From: Dermacentor variabilis | Lineage: Eukaryota > Arthropoda > Arachnida > Ixodida > Ixodidae | Direction of reading: 5' to 3' | NCBI RefSeq assembly: GCF_050947875.1 | Contig: NC_134569.1 | Span: forward strand, 18,327,631 to 18,391,630 | Length of the DNA stretch: 64,000 nt | Shown: piece after piece, positions 32,220-43,369 of the stretch | Numbering within the stretch: the stretch's first letter is position 1 | How the letters are laid out: every line of letters begins with the position of its first letter | Notes under the pieces: model-generated | Told to the model about the DNA's origin: nothing | Database searches by the model: none | The model's input: the letters and a program-made list of their open reading frames with translations, nothing else | Translations under genes and position numbers: made by a program

Positions 32220-32924
32220 TACCATCAAACTTCCGTTCACAGCTGCATTTAATATATCAAATGCTAGGCCGCACCCCATCCCTGCAAGTGTGCTTCTATT
32301 GGAGATGCAATCACTTGTCGCACCATCGGAAATGTTTAATGCCGATAACATTGAAATGGCACTGTTTTGGCAGATGCTGTCAAAGAAGAGATTGAATCCG
32401 ATGAGCAGTACATGCCATGGAGAAAAAATGAGCAGGGTGCTTTCACAGTTTTGCTTGCTGCGCGTATGAATGGCTTGTACGAACCATGGCCGTTCATTAC
32501 GACAAGAGCAGATTACCATTTTGCTTCAAAAACACAAAAGACCTCCACGTACAATACACATTCCACAAGAAAGTGCGGATGACATTTGATCTCTAGTCTG
32601 AGTGGCTCCGGGGATAGGATGTCGAACTGGAGATTCTGTGCTGCCGGGTTTGTCTTCCTGCAGACAAAGGCTTTCCACGAACGGCACTCTAGGACCCGCA
32701 AGCTGCCAAAATGAATCGGACTACAACTTCGACTAGTATGGATCTTTACACTGCAGTTTCAATTTAACAAAACCACCAAACGCCACATCCGCACTTTGTG
32801 GAAAGACCCTCCCCGGGACCCTAATGTGGCAGCACTATGCAAGACTTATCGCTGTGTGATTAGCAGGTCTAAGCTGCATGCATTTTATTAGTTTGTTCAT
32901 TCATTTGTTCATTCATTTGTTCAT
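32220..32924. other. MED12 intron, unassigned
   Basis: No exon or element boundary seen. A TTCATTCATTTG microsatellite lies at about 32895-32930. Confidence 0.45.
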
Positions 32925-33880
32925 TCATGTGTTTAGTGCTGGCAGACATGAACATAGGGGCTGGAGGTGAACGGACAATAACGAAGGGAGGTACTGGCTG
33001 CGATACGTCGGAGTGCTGAGCAGCACACAAATAGACATGCACATACATTTTAGAGCGCAGCTCTTAGGCGCCCGTTCCTGCATTGAGTGTCGGCGTGCCT
33101 TGGTGTCGTACCTCGTAACAGAGCGAACGGGCACAACAAAAGATCAAAGCGAATGCAAAGCACAGCAGCAGATGAAAGAAAAGAGCGCAACGAGAAAAGT
33201 GGAGGAGGAGGCTACAGTGAAAGCATAAGGTGGAAATGGGAGGAGGTGCAGAGAGGAAATGGCCTGCACACGCACAGAATTGCCGGCGGCCATGACATTC
33301 GCAGCCACATGGGCGACCTCGTCTGCACTTCTGAGGGGGGCCACAACAGCGTGAGGTGGGGAGGGCTATGCTCGTATGCAGCGTCAGCTGTTGAAGTCAG
33401 TTTGCAGTACCAGCATGTGTGACGGGGATCACTACTCCTGCAAGGGTCGATGGTGAACAGCTAGAAGTATGGCTCGATGTGACGCTCCTTTCGGTTTTGT
33501 CACCGCTGGCACTGGTGGCATGATTTCCCCGCGACAAAGGGCCGCTCTTGTCGTTCATGAAACAAAAGTGAGGAGAAAAACGTACTACCACGCAAGGCGT
33601 GTTGTGCAGCGATGATGGCTACGACATGGTGCTAGAGTAGCGCGCATCGTCTGTATGGAAACAAAGCGCTGCATAAGGGGAGGTCTGTCTGCAGTGGCTG
33701 CTGTGAATCGTGCCTATGTGTGACCCACAGGCTGCCTCTCACTATCTCCCAATTAGCGAGGCAGTCGCACCACACTTCGCTCCATTTTCAATGTGCCACA
33801 TGAGACAGATTGTCAGTGCCACCTATGCTACTTCGTAGCATTCCCTTCCTAATATAAACCGTGTCCCTATATAATCATAA
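32925..33880 (+). repeat. Repeat R copy II, left part; continues at 34955-35020
   Basis: Paralogous to 6926-7485 (shared words listed there) but longer in the middle. The right part continues after the P1 insertion (AAATATTGACATGTGAAATG, then GCTGCACTCAAATTTAGCAT), matching 7466-7485 joined to 12323 in copy I. Confidence 0.65.
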
Positions 33881-33882
33881 TA

Positions 33883-34952
33883 CAGTCGCCGACCGATTTT
33901 CCGGACTCCAAAAATTTGGACATGCCCGATTATTCGGTCAGCGTCGCGGCACCGCCATTCTCCCCATAGACCATAATGTATAACAACTGCCGAAAGTTCG
34001 GACACCTTGCAACCTCTCGTCTGATTTTTCGGACACTCCTTTAGCCAACTCGGTCGAGAGCATCATGCACCGACTCTGACCGGTGCATGGTTCGACTTGC
34101 TGAACGCCATTTTTGTTTTGAACGGAGCTTCCTTGCTGCCCCACGAAGTGGCGCTACTGGAAATCCCCGCTCATCATCATCGTTTCGGCCTGGTTAGATA
34201 GAGCGGCTCTGCAGCAGTTCCGGTTTTAGCTTAGTAAGCCATGTCAAGACAATCCAGCAGCTGATTTGTTTCTTCGCGCAAGACGCTGCGAGCAGGCCGC
34301 GTTTTTCGTTTGTGCGACTGGTGTCGGCACGGTGGTGTTTGCTTTGTGTGCTGTGTCGAGGTTTCGGTGATCCAACGCGTCATACGTAAACATCGCGTCA
34401 AGGGTCTAATGGCGCCGACAGTGCCCGCACAGACTGCGCTGGCAAGCGGGTGCCGGGAGGCCTAAGATTTGTCGCCTTCCGATGTGCTCCCTACTGACGC
34501 GGAAAATGTTCTGCCGAGACCTGCGCAGTGGTGGCATTGCGAATCCGGACACCGTCTCATTTGACAGTTTCATAGGTGCTGACACTGCTGTATTGACATG
34601 CGCAGAACTCGACGACGGCAAGGTCATTCGTCAGGTTTCTGCTGCACCGCCGGACGATGACTCTGAGTCGGAAGATGACGCACCATGTGCTACGCTGCCG
34701 TCGCATGCGGAGCGTGTACAAGCAGTGACTGTACCGTACGACCCTCTCCGAGATTCAGGCTTATCTGATTGCGCGTAAACAGAACAGCGTGCAACGGCGC
34801 GTTCACGATTTCTTCCAAGCCTACTGCCGAGCCCGAATAAGTGCGTGGAAATAAAGGATTTCATTTTTTTTTCTTAATCTGCTTTTTCGGACACCTGTTT
34901 ATTCGGACATTTTCGCAGTCCCCGTGAGGTCCGAATAAACGGTCGGCGACTG
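33883..34952 (+). mobile_element. Tigger-like element P1 with clean ends
   Basis: Ends CAGTCGCCGACCGATTTTCC and, right on the minus strand, CAGTCGCCGACCGTTTATTC, flanked by TA at 33881-33882 and 34953-34954. This is the best-preserved set of family P-type ends in the window. It keeps a C-terminal transposase exon. It interrupts repeat R about 30 bases from the place where T1 interrupts the other copy. Confidence 0.9.
34482..34854 (+). pseudogene. Tigger-type transposase C-terminal part in P1
   Basis: A 98-codon frame with the acidic stretch APPDDDSESEDDAPC then LPSHAERVQAV. After a small frame change, RKQNSVQRRVHDFFQAYCRA ends at 34854. The acidic linker plus Q-R-R-x-H-D-F-F ending is typical of Tigger C-termini. 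Everything upstream (DNA binding, DDE) has been deleted. Confidence 0.6.
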
Positions 34953-35599
34953 TACAAAATATTGACATGTGAAATGAAAATATCTATAGTGCTGCACTCA
35001 AATTTAGCATTAGGGAGTATCGTAATTGTTGGTGAATCCTTTAGGGCAGTCAAGAAGCAAAGACGACCGATTCCAACAGGAAGTTGGTTCCATAACCCAA
35101 TACAACATTCCGTCTAGCTCGTTGCACACGTACCATATTTACCCACTTGTAAGTCGACCACTTTTTTTTAATTTGAAAATCTGAAACGGGGGGTCAACTT
35201 ACAATCGAAACCAAAATATGGCACCGGCAAAAAAGCGAGACCAATGGGAGCTACAACGTAGTTACAATTTTGTGTTTGCTCTATGGCCCTACCCGTAGCT
35301 TTTCGCTGTCCCGCATATTTGTTCGCTTTTCTGAAGGGTTTTTCAACACTTTTGAGAGTTTTACAGTGCATGCAACACTCATGAGGGGGTGTCGATAGTT
35401 GATGGAAGCGCCGCTGTTCCATTCGGGAACATCAGCAGTTCATGGAAGAGCAGACACCGCTCGCGGGTTTCTCTTTGCCTGTTGCGCTTAGTTTTCTTTA
35501 CAGTTTGACGAAAGGCACTAGTTTGATGCTCTCCACTTGACTGCCGGCTACGTGCTACTTTTATGGCTCCTCAGCCTTCATGAGTGCTCCAGGCCCACT

Positions 35600-36619
35600 A
35601 ATCATTCAGCACTCGTTCACAGCAGCGTTCAAGAGGGCTGCCATCCTTTACGCCGAAGAAACAAATCACTGCACAGCAGGCCGCAAGTTCAATGTTTCTG
35701 AACGGGTGGTGGGAGAGTGGCGACTGCAGCGAACCAAAATTTTCACCTGTGATGTGTAGGGGTTCCACTCTGCATGCGGCTAGGGCAAGGCAACCAGCGG
35801 CGTCAACGGTAATAACGTTTATTGCAATTAGCAATAATGAACACTCGCAGAGGGACGTCCTCTCAGTAATAGTAGTAAATAGGCTTGCCTCGTTGTCTGG
35901 GTGGGTCAGACAAACGAGGTCACTCACGGGATGCGGCAGGTGCTTTCGTCCAGGCGGCAGGTGTCCGGCGTAACAAGAGAGCGGGTCTCCCTCGGTGGCG
36001 CGCTTTTATGCCTTTTTACCTTTTTGCGAGGGGAAGTCCTCCTCGCCCGCCGGAGACGTCTCCCTTTCCCGTGAGCCACGTGGGGGGAGAGGGGTACGCG
36101 CGTCACCAGAGCGACGGGGAAAGGGAGGGCGCGTAGTGCCTCTCTCCCTTGTCTACGCTGGCCCGACCCGTCCGCCACGTGCGAACGGGACGCCGCGGGT
36201 ACGCGAGAGGAAATGGAGGCGGGTGCTCCCCATAGATGGCAAGTGAGGAATTTCCCACGTGTCGAAGTCTGGACGCTTTTCGGAGCTGTAGGCTAAGCTT
36301 GTGGCGTACGTCACTGAAATGCGCGATCGGTCCCTGCCAGTAAAGTGTGGCACAGTCATGAAACAAGCCCGGATCTTCGCCTTTTAAGGACCTGCTCCGC
36401 CGTGAGTACAAGTGGCTGGCAGCAGAAGACCGCAAAATTACACGAACCAGACCTGTGAAAAGAGCCTCCCTGACAGCTGCGTGTGGTTGGGTGCATTCGG
36501 CGTGGGCTGCTGTTCCACAAGATGTCGTGATGCGGTCGTTTGCCAAATGTGAAATTTCGCGGGACGACGACGCGCTGTGGGACCGTAACAACGATGACGA
36601 TGGCAGCACTAGTGAAGAT
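35600..36619 (+). pseudogene. G2 transposase remnant: HTH and acidic C-terminus
   Basis: The N-terminal HTH reads SFTAAFKRAAILYAEETNHC then AGRKFNVSERVVGEWRLQRT (about 35613-35740), a good Brinker/pogo DNA-binding domain. After the LTR-like insertion, AYVTEMRDRSLPVKCGTVMK (about 36300) is a CENP-B-type HTH. The end reads WVHSAWAAVPQDVVMRSFAK and SRDDDALWDRNNDDDGSTSE, then DE and stop at 36619. That C-terminus is characteristic of pogo-like transposases. The catalytic core is deleted. Confidence 0.7.
35755..36234 (+). mobile_element. Probable solo LTR inside G2, 480 bases
   Basis: Flanked by GATG at 35751-35754 and 36235-36238. Starts TGTAGGGGTTCC and ends GCTCCCCATA. The terminal TGTAGGGG and CCCCATA are imperfectly inverted. 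It is much more GC-rich than the host element, and the G1 sister lacks it exactly at this point (CACCCTGTGGCGGCAAGTGA). The end is TA rather than CA, so LTR identity is likely but not certain. Confidence 0.6.
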
Positions 36620-36751
36620 GAGTAGTCCAGTGACCATGTCAGCTACTAATAAATTTTCGTTATTGAATGCTCCCTCGGGTATGTTCTCCTTATTTTTTTT
36701 TTTTTTGTCACGCGATATGGGGGGTCGACTTACAATCTTGTAAATACGGTA

Positions 36752-37365
36752 TGATGATCAGCTATTTAAATGGTGTATTGTAACAGACATGCGACCAAGC
36801 ACATTCAAGCATGATTTGCAGTACAAGTGCGCTAATGTCAGCACAGTGCATATTCATACAGGCTAGTTTGCTTCCGGTGTGTGCCCATTTCTACCTCATA
36901 TAGATGAAAAATGCACAACAAGCCCTCCAACGCACATGCAGCTGTCGTGTGTCTAGGCGATGCGGGCTTTTAGGGATAGTGCTGAGAAGACCATTCCGCA
37001 GCGCGAGCAATTCGCAACATTTGTGACAAAAAAATAAGTCAATTTTTGTACGTTCGGCGCGGTTTTGGAGAAGCAAATCAGTAAGTTCCAGCTGTCTCAG
37101 ATGTGCGAAGACCTCGGATAAGATTTAGATAGGCATACTTTCAATTTCAAATTATCAATATGTTGAAATAGTTTGCAATCCCCTTTGACTCTCATATATC
37201 CGGAATCGACTGTACAAGCATTTTTGCATTCAACCCCCACCACTACGCTGCCACCACGGCTGCGAATTGCACCAGCAACCTCATTCTCAACAGCACAGTG
37301 CCACAGCCACCGAGCCGCCATGATGTGTAAGAAAGATAAACAAAGCCACTTTTGGCTCCACTTAC
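36752..37365. other. MED12 intron, unassigned
   Basis: No element boundary seen. The donor side of exon 37366 lies at the right end. Confidence 0.45.
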
Positions 37366-37498
37366 GTCCTTGGAGATGTGCACACACTGTGTGAGCTGCG
37401 ACTGGAGCGAGTTGAGCAGGCCTTCCCGCTGCTCGTCCTGGCCCTTGAGGCACATGAGCACCAGCGAGAGGAATGGCTGGTGGCTCAGCAGGGATGCA
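37366..37498 (-). CDS. MED12: MED12 internal exon
   Basis: Fifth visible MED12 exon, 133 bases. It encodes [20 protein letters not shown] followed by [14 protein letters not shown], almost identical to the vertebrate [31 protein letters not shown] block, one of the most conserved parts of the C-terminal half. The acceptor is AACTGCAG|TGCATC, where one base completes the Ser codon from the previous exon. The donor is AAGGAC|GTAAGT at phase 0. Immediately downstream in window coordinates (37690-38015) is an unrelated RTE LINE scrap on the plus strand. Confidence 0.96.
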
Positions 37499-37689
37499 CT
37501 GCAGTTAGGACAGGCAGTCTATCTCAGTTATTCAACTGCACCAGATTCCAAACTTTACTTCAACTCTAGGATTACAGATACACATTCCGTGTTGGTTCAA
37601 CAACCTGCTTCAACTCCAGGTACCCCCTGGAGCACTAAAGCTGCGGGGCTGAAATACGGAGAACAACAAAGAAATTTGAGGAGAAGCTA

Positions 37690-38015
37690 AGGAGCATGCA
37701 TCAATGAGCAATGTCACAGAATATGATAACCACAACGTTAAGGAACAGGAAAACGGCAGAATGGAATAAAGAGCAAAAAGGTGTAGCTGGTATTCTAATT
37801 GAAGAAGTGGAGCTGGGAAGGTCATGTGTTAAGTGGAGCAGGTAGTCTATTAGAGTAACAAGGACAGGCAAGGCAGTTGAGGATAGCAGAGGAAGGATAT
37901 CTGCAAGCACAAGACGTAGTCGGCTGACACAAGACAGGGTTAAATGTAAATCTCTGGAAGAGGCTGTCATTCTGCAGTGGACATAAGAACAAGAGGATGA
38001 TCATAATGAGCACAC
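37690..38015 (+). mobile_element. RTE LINE 3' scrap
   Basis: Translation in mixed frames gives EEAVILQWT then KNKRMI-MS, the usual end of arthropod RTE proteins, closing in GATGATCATAATGAG. It is on the opposite strand and of a different sequence version from the RTE at 7659-11422. Confidence 0.5.
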
Positions 38016-38204
38016 ATTGTGAGGGTTAGCTGATTGGTGCCCCAACAGTAAGCAACACAAAAAATTTTCTTCGGTGTTAATCTATCACCTGGTAAAAAGC
38101 GCATAGACATCATAGAAGTAGCGGTGCCGTATAGTCTGGATTATAAGTCACAACTTTGCCTTAGTCGTCAACGCCCTTGCTCGCACGAAAGGATGGCGCT
38201 GACA

Positions 38205-38627
38205 GCACTCATCAGCTTGCTGTCCTTCTTGGCTCACCCTTGAGTGCATTCACTCCCACCTAAAACATACAGTGCAAGGGGTGCGATGGGATCTTATCAT
38301 ACTTGGACTTCCCATGGAACATGACACTGCTCTGCTTGCGCTGTCACTGTCAATCACGAAGCGGAAAATTCAAGAGGTGCGTTTGCAAGCAGCCGCATGT
38401 AATTCAACCATTTGGCCATCTGTGTGTGCGGAAGTCTCCATTTTTTGTCTCAGTATTCCTTCACAGTGGCAGTTAAATTTTGTTATATTGAAATTGTGCC
38501 TAAACACACTTATACTGAGGTTCAAAATACATGTTTTTTTTTCTTTACAAGAAGTTATAAAAGCTTAAATAAATTTTTGTATAGAGAATTTTGTTACATT
38601 GAAATTCTTTATATTGAAGTTTAACTG
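38205..38627 (+). mobile_element. Tigger-like fragment T7 (3' third of the T5 type)
   Basis: The right terminal repeat on the minus strand is CAGTTAAACTTCAATATAAA, followed by TA at 38628-38629. The body aligns with 29540-29913. The left part is missing. Confidence 0.7.
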
Positions 38628-38851
38628 TATTGAACAAAGTTAGCTGGTTAGCTTGCGAGACAATGACGTTAGAGTGAATGACATGAGTGTCCCTCTCCTG
38701 TCCTCACCTCTTGTATTGTTCTCAACAAGGTTCACACAATTATGCCCACTTCATGAAAATATACTATGCTGTTCTTTACCGCCCCCCTACTTGAGAATAA
38801 ATGACTGAAAGGAAATAACGCTGTGAAGAGAAATGCATTGTGAGGACTTAC

Positions 38852-39025
38852 CTTCTCTGAACCTGCTTGTCTTTGTCCTTGCTTTTAGAAGAGGAGGAGG
38901 AAGCAATGCAAGCCCAGCTGCCACTCTCCAAAACTTGTCCGGCAGCCCTCAAGACCTTGCCCTGAACTGCAGCAGGCAGCTTGGCTATTAGCGGAGCCAC
39001 AAACCAGATGCGGTCATTTTCTTGT
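38852..39025 (-). CDS. MED12: MED12 internal exon with basic Ser/Lys tract
   Basis: Fourth visible MED12 exon, 174 bases. It encodes [20 protein letters not shown] and then a GQVLESG block, matching the vertebrate [29 protein letters not shown] region. [17 protein letters not shown] tract follows, equivalent to the vertebrate SSSKKERDRQKQKS. The acceptor is CACCACAG|ACAAG, entering at phase 2. The donor is AGAAG|GTAAGT, a consensus donor at phase 2. The codon split across the next junction gives Ser, as in vertebrates. The Lys/Asp/Ser tract looks like a charged flexible linker. Confidence 0.95.
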
Positions 39026-40260
39026 CTGTGGTGAGAAAAACCCCAAGGCAACACAAAATTGGAAAATTTGAAGTGTAAAAGGCTACCAAGCATTAGCGTA
39101 CAACATTAGTCTCTACAAAAGTGCCAAAAACGGGTTCTTATATGCTGCATTGAACAATCCCAGTGTAGTAAAACTAGAGGAAGAATAATAGCAGTAGAAA
39201 TGTGCTTGTGGAAACGACCCTACAACTGCACCTCAAAAATGGAATTGGAAGAAAATGCAGTGGCCACTAGACAAAGTAGGAGATTTATTAAACAATCAAA
39301 GAAGTTGCTCTCCTCTTTCGAACAATTCTGGCAGGCTTGATACTTGGAGATCAGAAATACATCAGAGCTTTCAAGGCCTGTTAAGGCCCCCTTAATATTA
39401 TCACAGTACTCCTCGCATGAACTGCCAAGTGAGAACAATTATTTATGGGGTTTGAAGAGACGTGGGTTCTAAAGCTAATTTTGTTAATTTTGGTATGAAT
39501 TGAATGATATTTAATGCTATGGTTAAGTTTTTCTGCTGGTTGCAAGTACTTAATTAAATGTTGTATATCTGCATGAGAACAAAAGATACAAGGTTTTTAA
39601 TACAGAAATTCATCAATTTCTTACGAGACTTTTCAAAAACTTCACTTTGTCAAAAGCAAAAGCAAAGTGTATGGCCAGAATGCCAGAGAGTCATTCTAGC
39701 CCATCATGCTAAATTTATTGTTCTCAGTGCACTTATAATGTGAAAAAACAGATGTAAAGTTGATTGCAATACGTTTTAAATTTTCATTTATAGTTCATGG
39801 CAATTAGAATTTGGCAGACTTTAGAAACAAGTAAATAGCGTCACCAGCTAGATCCATTCAATGCGAATATATTGTTACCAAAATTCTTGCTGGTACTTAG
39901 AAAGAAAATATGAAAATGCTCTGTAAGGCAATATGTGATGTCCCAAAAAATGAAACCGAGAAAAATGAACCTGCACTTTCAGTTCACTGTAACTTTTATT
40001 GGCCTAGCACTATGGCAATATGAATTGCATCACCATGTAGCCCTGTCCTTCAGCAACAAATTCATGACATATAGGTGGCCACTGTGCAAAAGTAGCAATG
40101 AAATATTTGTTGCAACATCATGCACAGCCATCAAAAGCAATGCAAGAAGGCTAGCACCACCCACTTCAGATTTCACTTTTACATTCTTGTTGAACAGGAG
40201 ACACAAATTGGCATCTGTGTGCAAATAAATTTGCGCAGAGTTCGTGGTTACAATAAAATA
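39026..40260. other. MED12 intron, unassigned
   Basis: 1.2 kb of AT-rich sequence with no exon, terminal repeat or recognisable protein. Confidence 0.45.
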
Positions 40261-40887
40261 CCATTATTACTCAAATCTAGGCCGGCACCTGAATGTCTGA
40301 AGCCAAAAAAAAAGAACTTACCTCGAATGTAGGCCGAACAAAAAGAAAGGACAGTGTTCATAAAATGAAAACAGCATTTATTTAATATGAGCATGCCAAG
40401 CTCACTCTACATCACCATCACTGCTAGCCTGGCCCCTATCTTCCTTACCGCTGTCATGTCCTCGTTGCGGCACATGCGAAAAGCATCTCCCGTTGCCCCC
40501 TCCAACGACAGACATATTTCTCAGCAATGCTGAAGTGCCACTCGGCTTGAACGTTTGACAATGCCTCTGCGGCTAGCACAACTTTTTGTCTGAAAGCGGC
40601 ATTATAGTGGCATCGCCTGTTTGGTGCCATTACGATAACACCAGGCCCCATGCCTATACGACACAGGTTAAAATTGCGACATTGCTCGTTTACTTCAGTT
40701 GGCTACTCGCACGACTAGTAGTGGCTGAGAAACTGACTTTTCTAGATGGCGCTAGCTATGCACCATATTTATCACTTTCAATCAAAAACTAGTGCACTTT
40801 TTTTTTAATCCTCAAATCAAAGTCGACCCTAGAGTTGGTATATGATTATTTGAAAATAACTGTCGGCCTAGATTCAAATAAATATGG
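40261..40887 (-). mobile_element. Pogo-like element G4, ends CCATTATTACTCAAATC
   Basis: Ends CCATTATTACTCAAATCTAG and, right on the minus strand, CCATATTTATTTGAATCTAG, with TA at 40259-40260 and 40888-40889. Subterminal GGCCG--AC repeats occur on both sides. It carries one HTH-coding frame on the minus strand and nothing else recognisable. Confidence 0.85.
40454..40651 (-). pseudogene. G4 transposase N-terminal HTH fragment
   Basis: Reads MAPNRRCHYNAAFRQKVVLA then AEWHFSIAEKYVCRWRGQRE. The pattern YNAAF--KVV--AE-------HF-I-EK-V-RWR-QRE is a Brinker/pogo-type DNA-binding domain, as in G1 and G2 but clearly diverged. A Met codon seven residues into the frame is the likely start. The rest of the transposase is deleted. 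Confidence 0.6.
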
Positions 40888-40924
40888 TATGTCCTTTGCA
40901 CTAAATGTGTGGGTGCAACAATAT

Positions 40925-41039
40925 ATCTGGATCAAATCCCAGTGGTGCCAGCCACATTTCAATGGAGGTGAAATGCAAAAAGTTCATGTACTTGTGTTGT
41001 AGTGCACGCCAGGTGGTCAAAATTAATCCATATTCATAT
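40925..41039 (+). mobile_element. Ruka-like SINE, left part (split by the gypsy element)
   Basis: Contains the B box ATCAAATCCCAGTGG, then CATTTCAATGGAGGTGAAAT, TGCACGCCAGGTGGTCAAAA and TTAATCC. These are the landmarks of tick Ruka-type SINEs. The 3' part lies across the gypsy insertion at 46221-46262 (TGGTTCTGGCTCATAAAATC). A block between the two parts is deleted. Confidence 0.7.
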
Positions 41040-41407
41040 TGTACCGCCACATTGGAGGAGCACGGAAGATGCGGCAGAAGCGGCGCAAGGATTTTGTGTG
41101 ATCGGCTGTTTCGTACCGTTCCATGTCTATTCTACCCTTTTCACTGTAAATAGATCCATTCTACATCCATAACAAGTGGTGGAAGTGCTGTGTACTGGAT
41201 ATCCTGGACAACCAAGTCCCACAGAATCTTCGAAGGAGCACATGCCTGGCTGGACTACCACAAGAGCCCACAAGCTTGGCTAATGTCCACGCAGGCCGGT
41301 CAAAGAGCACCATCGAAGAAGGCATCGTTCAAGCCAGCCAGAGACCAAGGCAGCCTAGCTACTGGACGTTGTAACCACACATACTCTCAGGTAAAACAGA
41401 TGAAGAC

Positions 41408-42340
41408 GTGGATGACGGGCTGAGACACTGTGAAAGAGTAAGCCAGCTTAACGTGTGGAGTACGTCAGTGCATGTTGTGAACATTGCATTTTTTCTCGAC
41501 GGTACCACTCTGCTTTGGTTTGACAATCATGAACGTGTGCTGACCACTTGGAAAACTTTTGTCAAGGAATTGAAAGCCTGTTTTGGGGACTCGAATTCCA
41601 AAAAGAAGAAAGCGGAACACACGCTTCCGCGCAGAGCCCAATTGCCTGGTGAAACGTGTACGACGTATATTGAAGAAATATTGAAGCTATGCGGAATCGT
41701 AAACGTGAATATGCTGGATGAAGACAATGTAGGACATCAGTTAAAAGGCATCGCTGAAGACATCTACAATTTATTAATAACGGAAGAAAACCTGAACACT
41801 CCTTCTGAATTCAGGCAGCAATGTCGCGCATTTGAAGCTCTGAAGACCCGAAGGACCTTACCGAAGTTCGGGCACTTGGACAGCGTCATTGCAGTTGCAA
41901 GAATGGACGTCGCTGTTTGCTACGACATCGGCCCGATCCGTGCGTCAAGTGGTTCAAGATGAGCTAGCAGGACTTCAGGGAGTAGGCGCTGGTTATCAAT
42001 GCATGTTTGACAAGTGCATTCCCGTACCACCATCCTGGTTGCGAGAACATCGCATAGAGCGCAGACCGCCTTCTGAAGAACCACACTTAAATAACACGTG
42101 CTTTCGGTCTCTCCCGGCGAATCTCAGTTGCTGCCAGTTCTCACCACTCCGTCGTGACACTACAGAGTACTACCCAACACCATGACGTGTTCCTGCAGAA
42201 TACCTGACGCCATGACATGCTCTTGCGGAATCATGCACGGCCCCACGCGTGCCTGCTCCATCTAGTTTCAACCACGACCTACCTGTCTGCTACACCTGCG
42301 GTTCCCGAGGACATATTGCATGCTTTTGTCAGTGCCACCC
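41408..42340 (+). pseudogene. Gypsy gag and zinc knuckle
   Basis: The gag core reads LLWFDNHERVLTTWKTFVKE and ACFGDSNSKKKKAEHTL, then RAQLPGETCTTYIEEILKLC, typical of Ty3/gypsy gag proteins (retrotrans_gag family). The frame ends at 41962. After a frame change a nucleocapsid knuckle CYTCGSRGHIACFC occurs at about 42289-42330 (C-X2-C-X4-H-X4-C). The region between has lost its frame. Confidence 0.8.
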
Positions 42341-42639
42341 ACAGCGAGCACCAGGTTTTTCGGCGTACACAGCTTGTGTGCACGAAGACGTGCCCGCGCC
42401 ATTTGGAGTCCATCCTCTGCGGCAACAGTGGCCGTACCAATCGCGCGATGAGTCACCTGTCTTTGAGCGCAGCCTTACACCGCCGCCAACCCAACTGCGT
42501 CGTTCGCCATCCCCGAGCCGTCGTCGGTCGCCTTCTCCACCGCAGCTGGGAAATTACCTGGTGCAGCCGACGGAGGTGTGGTTGCGGGACTATCAGACTC
42601 GTCAATTCTTCCGTCTGTTGTTATACTGAAGAACAAGGT

Positions 42640-43360
42640 GTGTGTGTGTGTGTATAGACGGTGTAAATACTACTGCTCTTGTCAATACGGGTGCCAGTAT
42701 TTCTGTTATGAGCCTTCGCTTCAAAGATCGCTTAGGACAGAAAGTTATGTTCACATGGGATCGCAAAGAAACTTTTTGTGGAGTTGGAGGTGAAATGTTG
42801 CGCCGTTGGTGTTTGTTCGCTTTAGGTGGCGATCGGAGGATACCATTTTAGAACCGAGTTGACTGCATTGGTCCACGCAACTCATGATGTTATTTTAGGC
42901 ATAGATTCCCTATGTGAATGCAGTGCTACACTTGACTGCGGGAGTGGAGAGATTTTACTAAGGAGCACGTTGCCAATCGCCATACTTGTTTTGCAGATCG
43001 ATCAAGCCGATGTGTTTTCAATGTCTCAAGATGCGTTTCTGCCGGGTCAGATAGCCGTGTTTGTTCCCGTGAGTTATTCACATGTCCAGATGGGATTATG
43101 CATCACTCTTGTCGAGCCAGATCATAACAACACGATTAAGAAGAATGTGTTGGTCCCTCAATCTATTCTGCAAGCCATCGATGAGTGCGCTTTCCTGCGC
43201 ACAGTGAATGCTACAACGGAGTCTGTTACCCTGCCAGTCGGACTTAAATGGACAACATTTGGGGGCAAGCCACAATTGATGTACGAACAGTTGCAGCGTC
43301 TTCAGATATCAGTCGACTATCGCCCAACTATGCAGATCCCTTGCAACATATGATAAACAA
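42640..43360 (+). pseudogene. Gypsy aspartic protease, active-site Asp replaced
   Basis: The protease motif reads TTALVNTGASISVMS at about 42665-42710. The normal form is L-V-D-T-G-A-S, so the catalytic Asp is Asn here, a single G to A change. After a frame shift near 42825, the flap and second half read LTALVHATHDVILGIDSL, matching the ILG-D-L motif of retropepsins. The frame then runs to 43353. A (GT)n run sits just upstream at 42637-42653. Confidence 0.75.
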
Positions 43361-43369
43361 GACGTGTCT

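Larger units (their letters stand above)
35133..36749 (+). mobile_element. Pogo-like element G2, sister of G1, carrying a solo LTR
   Basis: Ends CCATATTTACCCACTTGTAA and, right on the minus strand, CCGTATTTACAAGATTGTAA, with TA at 35131-35132 and 36750-36751. The left subterminal hairpin is TTGTAAGTCGACCA against GGTCAACTTACAA. Encodes a transposase remnant on the plus strand, interrupted by a 480-base LTR-like insertion at 35755-36234. G1 shows the uninterrupted sequence. Confidence 0.88.

Noticed and set aside
32925..33880. Glu/Lys-rich open frames as a coding gene
   Set aside because: Part of repeat R; frames are not conserved between the two copies although the DNA is.
35885..36246. GC-rich open frames on both strands
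   Set aside because: They lie inside the LTR-like insertion, overlap on opposite strands and have no domain; GC content explains the lack of stops.
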